Shown here: positions 7,039 through 10,103 of the stretch, one piece after another
Position numbering within the stretch: the first letter of the stretch is position 1
Layout: every line of letters starts with the position of its first letter
Assembly (NCBI GenBank): GCA_028712345.1
Contig: JAQTQF010000045.1
Location: 1 to 10,103 of the forward strand
Reading direction: 5' to 3'
Source: Phycisphaerae bacterium
Lineage (GTDB): Bacteria; Planctomycetota; Phycisphaerae; Sedimentisphaerales; UBA12454
DNA: 10,103 nt
The notes under the pieces: generated by a model
What the model saw: the letters and a program-made list of their open reading frames with translations, nothing else
Database searches by the model: none
Told to the model about the DNA's origin: nothing
Translations under genes and position numbers: made by a program

Positions 7039-7067
7039 GATATATCTATCTGCGGGTAAATGTTCAA
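7039..7067 (-). promoter_or_regulatory. Weak sigma-70-type promoter candidate for the kamA operon
   Basis: Read on the minus strand: TTGAAC (7067-7062), a 17-bp spacer, then TATATC (7044-7039). Each hexamer matches four of six consensus bases and the spacing is ideal. The start site would be near 7032, upstream of kamA and all of its operon. AT-rich DNA lies just upstream (7068-7110). No stronger candidate was seen between here and kamA, but this is a pattern match only. Confidence 0.35.
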
Positions 7068-7228
7068 TAGAAAAAATTCAATTTTGTGATTTTTTTAAAA
7101 AATTACGACTGTTCTCCCCTCAAAGCGGCTGCCGGTTTCCGCAAAGGCCGGCCTGCCGAGTCGCAGTTCGCTGTGTTTATATGCGTTATTTAACGGTAAT
7201 GTCCGTCTCCGCTTGCGCTTCGACGCGA

Positions 7229-7265
7229 CAGTCTTCGTTCTTTGGCAGGCAGCGAACGAAGACTG
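7229..7265. repeat. 12-bp perfect inverted repeat at the 3' end of the tmRNA gene
   Basis: CAGTCTTCGTTC (7229-7240) and GAACGAAGACTG (7254-7265) are exact reverse complements with a 13-base loop. The right arm includes the last two bases of the mature tmRNA (7264-7265). In the tmRNA transcript this hairpin would lie directly after the mature 3' end. It lacks a following U-run, so it may be a processing or exonuclease-stop structure and not a standard intrinsic terminator. Confidence 0.7.
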
Positions 7266-7613
7266 GAGGCGGCGGGAGTCGAACCCGCGTCCCGAGATGT
7301 TTCAAAACAGGCTTCTACATACTTAGTTATTCATTTGAATCTCGCCTTAGTGAACGCCGAATAACAGGCTTTCACCTTGGCCAGTTCGCATTGTTTCGTT
7401 CTGCTCGGGCGAACAGCCTTACAGAACTATCCCGCATTTCGGCGCCCTTATGAAACCAGCGGGAGTGATCCCACAGGACGAGCCGCTTATTTAAGCAGCC
7501 ATTCGTAATTGGTAGTTGCCAATTAAATTTGTGTCGGATGATTAGCCAGGCCAACCGACATCCTGGATATGCAGCCTATCTCTCTACCCATCCGGTCGAA
7601 GCCTTTCGCCCCC
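7264..7613 (-). ncRNA. ssrA: tmRNA (transfer-messenger RNA)
   Basis: Rescues stalled ribosomes by trans-translation with SmpB. The ends form the tRNA-Ala-like part: 5' GGGGGCG (7613-7607) pairs over 7 bp with 3' CGCCTCC (7271-7265), including the G3-U70 wobble that marks alanine. The T arm GCGGG-TTCGACT-CCCGC is next to it. The 5' side continues AAAGGCTTCGACCGGATGGG, typical of tmRNA. The discriminator A is 7264 and the CCA tail is not encoded. The tag frame ends GNYQLRMAA then TAA at 7493-7491, followed by a second in-frame stop (ATAAGC region is out of frame, so only one is certain). The resume codon cannot be fixed by eye: GGC would give a nine-residue GNYQLRMAA tag, while an earlier codon would give a longer one. 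Length about 350 nt is normal. Open frames on either strand here are artefacts. Confidence 0.96.
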
Positions 7614-7617
7614 GGAT

Positions 7618-7765
7618 TAGTCGTTAGTATTTGATTGTTAGTATTTAGTGCCGTTTTAAAAAATAAACGAATTTTTTTGAACTGGCATTAGTAACCGGTC
7701 TTTAGAGTGGTCTTAAATGCCGGTAATTAGTCAAATACCAAATACTATATACCAAATGCTAATCT
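7618..7765. repeat. AT-rich TAGTATTTG-type direct and inverted repeats upstream of tmRNA
   Basis: On the plus strand TTAGTATTTGATTG (from 7624) is followed by TTAGTATTTAG (from 7638). The inverted form appears as TCAAATACC-AAATACTATATACC-AAATGCTAAT from 7731. TAGTATTTG (7625-7633) and CAAATACTA (7739-7747) are exact inverse copies about 105 bp apart. Between them lie a poly-T/A run and two GGCATTAGTAACCGG / GCCGGTAATTAG-like near-inverse words. No coding potential is seen. It probably lies in the tmRNA 5' leader and looks like an interspersed repeat. Confidence 0.5.
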
Positions 7766-7806
7766 GAATTTTCCAAAGAACATCTTTAATTCATACATAC
7801 CCTGAC

Positions 7807-7835
7807 ATTATATCATAGACAGTTATAAAAGTCCA
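7807..7835 (-). promoter_or_regulatory. Sigma-70-type promoter on the minus strand, probably for pre-tmRNA
   Basis: On the minus strand TGGACT (7835-7830), a 17-bp spacer, then TATAAT (7812-7807). The -10 is perfect and the -35 matches four of six. Transcription would start near 7800, giving a precursor with about 187 nt before the mature tmRNA 5' end at 7613, to be removed by RNase P. The length of that leader is unusual, so a nearer promoter (for example TTCAAA-17-TAAAAC around 7650-7680) remains possible. It is back to back with the 6S-like RNA promoter, 51 bp away. Confidence 0.55.
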
Positions 7836-7885
7836 GAATAACTATGTTTATGAAATTTCTGTTTTTCTGTGCGACGGAAATTTCA

Positions 7886-7914
7886 TTGAATTCGCTGCCT
7901 TTTTCCGATATAAT
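7886..7914 (+). promoter_or_regulatory. Near-consensus sigma-70 promoter of the 6S-like RNA
   Basis: TTGAAT (7886-7891), a 17-bp spacer and a perfect TATAAT (7909-7914). The start site would be about 7921, just where the foldable RNA sequence begins. No ribosome binding site or credible frame follows, which supports a noncoding transcript. Confidence 0.8.
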
Positions 7915-7920
7915 AATTGT

Positions 7921-8149
7921 AACAAGGTTGCCCCTGCGATGTGCGACAGGAAGGCTGATATTTGAAGAACCGATGCCCATATTTTAGGGAGTCGGAACCT
8001 GCCGGCTCGAAAATGCCCTCTTACGGGGGACTTTCGGACGCTTGAAGCTGACTTGCCACTTTAAAATACTGGGTTCTTTAAATTCCTTTCCATCGGCACC
8101 TGCGGAGGTTTCCAATTATAAAAAGGTCTGTGCTTGCAGACCTTTTTTT
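7921..8149 (+). ncRNA. ssrS: Probable 6S RNA (RNA polymerase-binding regulatory RNA)
   Basis: An independent transcription unit with its own strong promoter and terminator, no credible protein, and a rod-like fold. 6S RNA imitates an open promoter and binds sigma-70 RNA polymerase. Pairings found by eye, from the ends inward: GCCCCTGCG 7930-7938 with TGCGGAGGT 8101-8109 (one C-A mismatch); GTGC 7941-7944 with GCAC 8096-8099; GGAAGG 7949-7954 with CCTTTCC 8085-8091; TTTGAAGAACC 7961-7971 with GGTTCTTTAAA 8072-8082; TATTTTA 7980-7986 with TAAAATA 8062-8068; AGTC 7990-7993 with GACT 8050-8053; TCGAAA 8007-8012 with TTTCGG 8032-8037; apical CCCTC/GGGGG around TTAC. The closing-stem words also resemble known 6S ends. 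The processed RNA would end before the terminator (about 190 nt). A local hairpin CCGATGCCC/GGGAGTCGG competes. RNA gene sure; 6S identity likely. Confidence 0.62.
8120..8149 (+). terminator. Intrinsic terminator of the 6S-like RNA
   Basis: GGTCTG (8125-8130), six-base loop TGCTTG, CAGACC (8137-8142), followed by seven T. The five A before the stem can pair with the T run, so it may also work in reverse. It ends the transcript started at about 7921. Confidence 0.88.
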
Positions 8150-8184
8150 ATTATCCAGTCTGTTTTGTGGAAAACCACTATGAA

Positions 8185-8222
8185 TGTCATTCTGACTCCG
8201 CCGAAGGCGGACGAAGAATCTC
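8185..8222 (+). repeat. Single copy of the TCATTCTGA-type palindromic repeat (family A)
   Basis: TGTCATTCTGACT, core CCGCCGAAGGCGG, then ACGAAGAATCTC. Nearly identical to the copy at 1578-1615 and the pair at 968-1060, with one G-to-C change in the TGAG word. It lies in intergenic DNA between the 6S-like RNA terminator and an orphan terminator. A 79-codon frame crossing the RNA and this repeat (8042-8281) is not a believable gene. Confidence 0.88.
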
Positions 8223-8270
8223 AGTTTTCCGAATTATCAGAGGTTCCCTTAAGTCTCAAGTCTAACTCTC

Positions 8271-8303
8271 CCGTTGCTTGACATTCGTCAAGTAACGGTT
8301 TTT
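8271..8303 (+). terminator. Strong intrinsic terminator with no gene in front
   Basis: CCGTTGCTTGAC (8271-8282), loop ATTC, GTCAAGTAACGG (8287-8298), then five T. The 12-bp stem is perfect apart from one G-U pair. There is no gene between it and the 6S-like RNA terminator 120 bp upstream. It may be a backup terminator that insulates glgP, or part of the glgP leader. The 8150-8467 stretch otherwise holds only the repeat above and the glgP leader. Confidence 0.8.
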
Positions 8304-8357
8304 CACTCAAAAATTATTCAATCTACAATCTTAAATATCCCTTGGTCCTATAACTCC

Positions 8358-8437
8358 ATCTATATTTTCGCGATATAGATATTAAGAGCAAGCCCCCGAA
8401 TGTCGATAAAGTAAGTGTCTGAAATGCGACAACTTAC
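8358..8437 (+). promoter_or_regulatory. glgP upstream region with two stem-loops
   Basis: An 8-bp perfect inverted repeat ATCTATAT (8358-8365) / ATATAGAT (8373-8380) with loop TTTCGCG, then GTAAGT-GTC (8411-8419) / GAC-A-ACTTAC (8428-8437) with one bulged A. An alternative pairing TGTCG (8401-8405) / CGACA (8427-8431) excludes the second stem. No convincing promoter hexamer pair was found. The role could be an operator or mRNA leader structure. Only the pairing is seen. Confidence 0.35.
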
Positions 8438-8467
8438 GGAAATTTGTATTTAGAACAGGACTCTGAT

Positions 8468-10103
8468 ATGCAAAAGATACGGAATTTTACAGTTCTCCCG
8501 GCACTGCCGGATACACTCAAACCCCTTCGCAAAATCGCCGGAAATATGTTCTGGTCGTGGAACCCCGAAATCGTTGAACTGTTCCGCCAAATAGACCCGG
8601 AAAAATGGAATCAGTGCGGCCACAATCCCGTCAAGCTGCTCGGCACTGTCAGCCAGAGCAGACTCAACGACCTGTCAACAAAGCAGGGATATTTATATCA
8701 GCTCAAACAGGCACAGGAAAAACTCGAACACTATATGACTTCTGACGGCTGGTTCGACAAGGTTTGGAGCAAACCGCAAAAGCCGGTCATCGCATATTTC
8801 AGTCTTGAATTTGGAATACACGAATGTCTGCCGGTCTATTCAGGCGGTCTGGGCATCCTTGCCGGCGACCATCTCAAGAGCGCATCGGATTTGTCGCTGC
8901 CTCTTGTCGCAATGGGACTGATGTATCAGAAAGGCTACTTCAGACAGTATCTCAACGCCGACGGCTGGCAGCAGGAACGATATGAAGACAACGACTTTTA
9001 TAATATGCCCGTCGAGTTAGTAAAAAAGAAAAGCGAAAAACCGCTTACGATAAAACTTGCCTTTCCGCAACGACAGGTCGTCGCCCAGATATGGAAAGTA
9101 ACCGTAGGCAGAGTAAAGCTGTTTCTTTTGGATACCAATGTAGCGGCAAATTCCGCTCAGGACAGGCTGATAACGAGCGCACTTTATGCCGGCGATTCAG
9201 AAATGAGAATCCAGCAGGAAATACTCATAGGCATCGGAGGCCATAAAGCCCTTTTGGCTATGGGATACGAACCTTCCGTTTGTCATATGAACGAAGGACA
9301 CGCCGCGTTTATGGCGCTGGAAAGGATCAGGCATCTGTGTTCGACGAAAAATCTATCCTTCGATGAGGCTCTTGAAGCCACGAAGTTAAGCAATATTTTT
9401 ACGGTACACACACCGGTAAAGGCGGGAAATGACGAATTTACTCCGGAACTTATGACAAAATATTTCAGTGGATATTTCCCTGCTCTTGGACTGAATAAAA
9501 ATCAATTCCTTGCGCTGGGCAGGGTCAATGCCGACAGGGAAAGCGAAACATTCAAAATGCCTGTACTGGCTCTTCGCACGAGTAGTTATAAAAACGGCGT
9601 GAGCAAACTTCACGGCAAAGTCTCGCGGGCGATGTGGGCTGATTTATGGCAAAAACTCCCCGTGTCAGAGGTTCCGATTCTTTCGATAACCAATGGAATA
9701 CACGCAAAGAGTTTTATCTCGTCGGAATTAAATTCTCTTTATGAAAGATATCTCGGCTTTAACTGGGCAGAGGAAATTGCTGACGAATCTGTATGGAAGG
9801 GAATGGATCAGATACCTGATGAGGAGCTTTGGCGCATTCATCAGCGCAACAAGGAAAATCTGATAAGTTTCGTTCGCAAGCAGATAAAGCAGCAGATGCA
9901 GCGCCGCGGCACTTATCATACCGAACTTGGCTGGGCAGAAGAGGTTCTCGACCCTGAAGCTCTGACCATTGGTTTTGCCAGAAGATTTGCTACCTACAAA
10001 CGGGGCAATCTTCTGCTTAAGGATACGGAACGATTCATCAAACTCCTGAACAAAACCGACAAGCCGGTACAGATTATTTATGCCGGCAAGGCACATCCAA
10101 ACG
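8468..10103 (+). CDS. glgP: Alpha-glucan (glycogen/maltodextrin) phosphorylase, GT35 family, N-terminal 545 residues (3' truncated)
   Basis: PLP enzyme releasing glucose-1-phosphate from glycogen or maltodextrins in the cytoplasm. Start ATG 8468 has AGGA 7 bases upstream. Residues about 10-75 form the DUF3417-type N-terminal domain (PALPDTLKPLRKIAGNMFWSW). Then come YFSLEFGIHECLPVYSGGLGI (110-130) and LAGDHLKSASDL (131-142), the family glycine-rich signature. Further on are MNEGHAAFM (274-282), TVHTPVKAGNDEF (312-324), NGVSKLHGKVSRAMW (376-390), ITNGIHAKSF (407-416) and GFARRFATYKRGNLLL (about 500-515). The frame is open to the window end at YAGKAHPN. The PLP-binding lysine and roughly 300 more residues expected for this about 840-residue class are outside the window. 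No frameshift was seen. It belongs to the bacterial DUF3417 type, which lacks the animal regulatory sites. It stands alone on the plus strand behind an orphan terminator. Confidence 0.95.
   Translation, partial: MQKIRNFTVLPALPDTLKPLRKIAGNMFWSWNPEIVELFRQIDPEKWNQCGHNPVKLLGTVSQSRLNDLSTKQGYLYQLKQAQEKLEHYMTSDGWFDKVWSKPQKPVIAYFSLEFGIHECLPVYSGGLGILAGDHLKSASDLSLPLVAMGLMYQKGYFRQYLNADGWQQERYEDNDFYNMPVELVKKKSEKPLTIKLAFPQRQVVAQIWKVTVGRVKLFLLDTNVAANSAQDRLITSALYAGDSEMRIQQEILIGIGGHKALLAMGYEPSVCHMNEGHAAFMALERIRHLCSTKNLSFDEALEATKLSNIFTVHTPVKAGNDEFTPELMTKYFSGYFPALGLNKNQFLALGRVNADRESETFKMPVLALRTSSYKNGVSKLHGKVSRAMWADLWQKLPVSEVPILSITNGIHAKSFISSELNSLYERYLGFNWAEEIADESVWKGMDQIPDEELWRIHQRNKENLISFVRKQIKQQMQRRGTYHTELGWAEEVLDPEALTIGFARRFATYKRGNLLLKDTERFIKLLNKTDKPVQIIYAGKAHPN

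Noticed and set aside
7019..7453. 144-codon plus-strand frame ending inside the tmRNA gene
   Set aside because: Its GGGSRTRVPRC segment is the antisense of the tmRNA T arm, a known artefact.
7372..7554. 60-codon minus-strand frame
   Set aside because: Lies wholly inside the tmRNA gene.
7740..7795. Small minus-strand frame (MYELKMFFGKFRLAFGI) after the minus-strand promoter
   Set aside because: Only 17 codons, crosses the AT-rich repeat and has a weak ribosome binding site; likely chance.
8042..8281. 79-codon plus-strand frame
   Set aside because: Runs through the 6S-like RNA, its terminator, a palindromic repeat and half of another terminator; no ribosome binding site.

Overview
The window is bacterial DNA of moderate GC, with operons, SD-like ribosome binding sites, intrinsic terminators, a tmRNA and a probable 6S RNA. 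Protein style (a TypA of the anaerobe type, a DUF3417-type glucan phosphorylase, a KamA/HDAC/ATP-grasp cluster) and the abundance of small interspersed hairpin repeats suggest an environmental, probably anaerobic lineage. Planctomycetota (Phycisphaerae/Sedimentisphaerales-like) is my best guess, but this is inference from recall and is not proved by the sequence.

Layout. Positions 2-925 (+) hold the C-terminal half of the ribosome-associated GTPase TypA/BipA. Convergent to it, separated by a 93-bp repeat hairpin, is a minus-strand block of five genes running from 6858 down to 1062: a lysine 2,3-aminomutase (kamA), a fusion of a GNAT acetyltransferase with an acetylpolyamine-amidohydrolase-type deacetylase, two tandem divergent D-Ala-D-Ala-ligase-like ATP-grasp enzymes, and, after a 175-bp gap filled with repeats, a stand-alone GNAT. 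The first four are spaced by +36, -4 (ATGA overlap) and +1 bp, so they are almost certainly one translationally coupled operon. A weak promoter candidate lies at 7039-7067.

The right third holds RNA genes. The tmRNA (ssrA) is on the minus strand at 7264-7613. A promoter at 7807-7835 may drive it. Immediately divergent, a near-consensus promoter (TTGAAT, 17 bp, TATAAT) starts an independently terminated RNA of about 230 nt at 7921-8149 whose arms fold into a long interrupted rod like 6S RNA. After another repeat copy and an orphan terminator, a glycogen/alpha-glucan phosphorylase gene starts at 8468 (+) and runs off the window.

How the genes may work together: KamA would turn L-lysine into beta-lysine. 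The acetyltransferase domain(s) could acetylate an amine, the ATP-grasp enzymes could join amino acids by an ATP-driven amide bond, and the amidohydrolase domain could remove the acetyl group. This is compatible with production and turnover of a beta-lysine-containing small peptide or acetylated solute. It is the candidate undescribed system here; the product is not known from the sequence. Two families of small palindromic repeats decorate the intergenic gaps.
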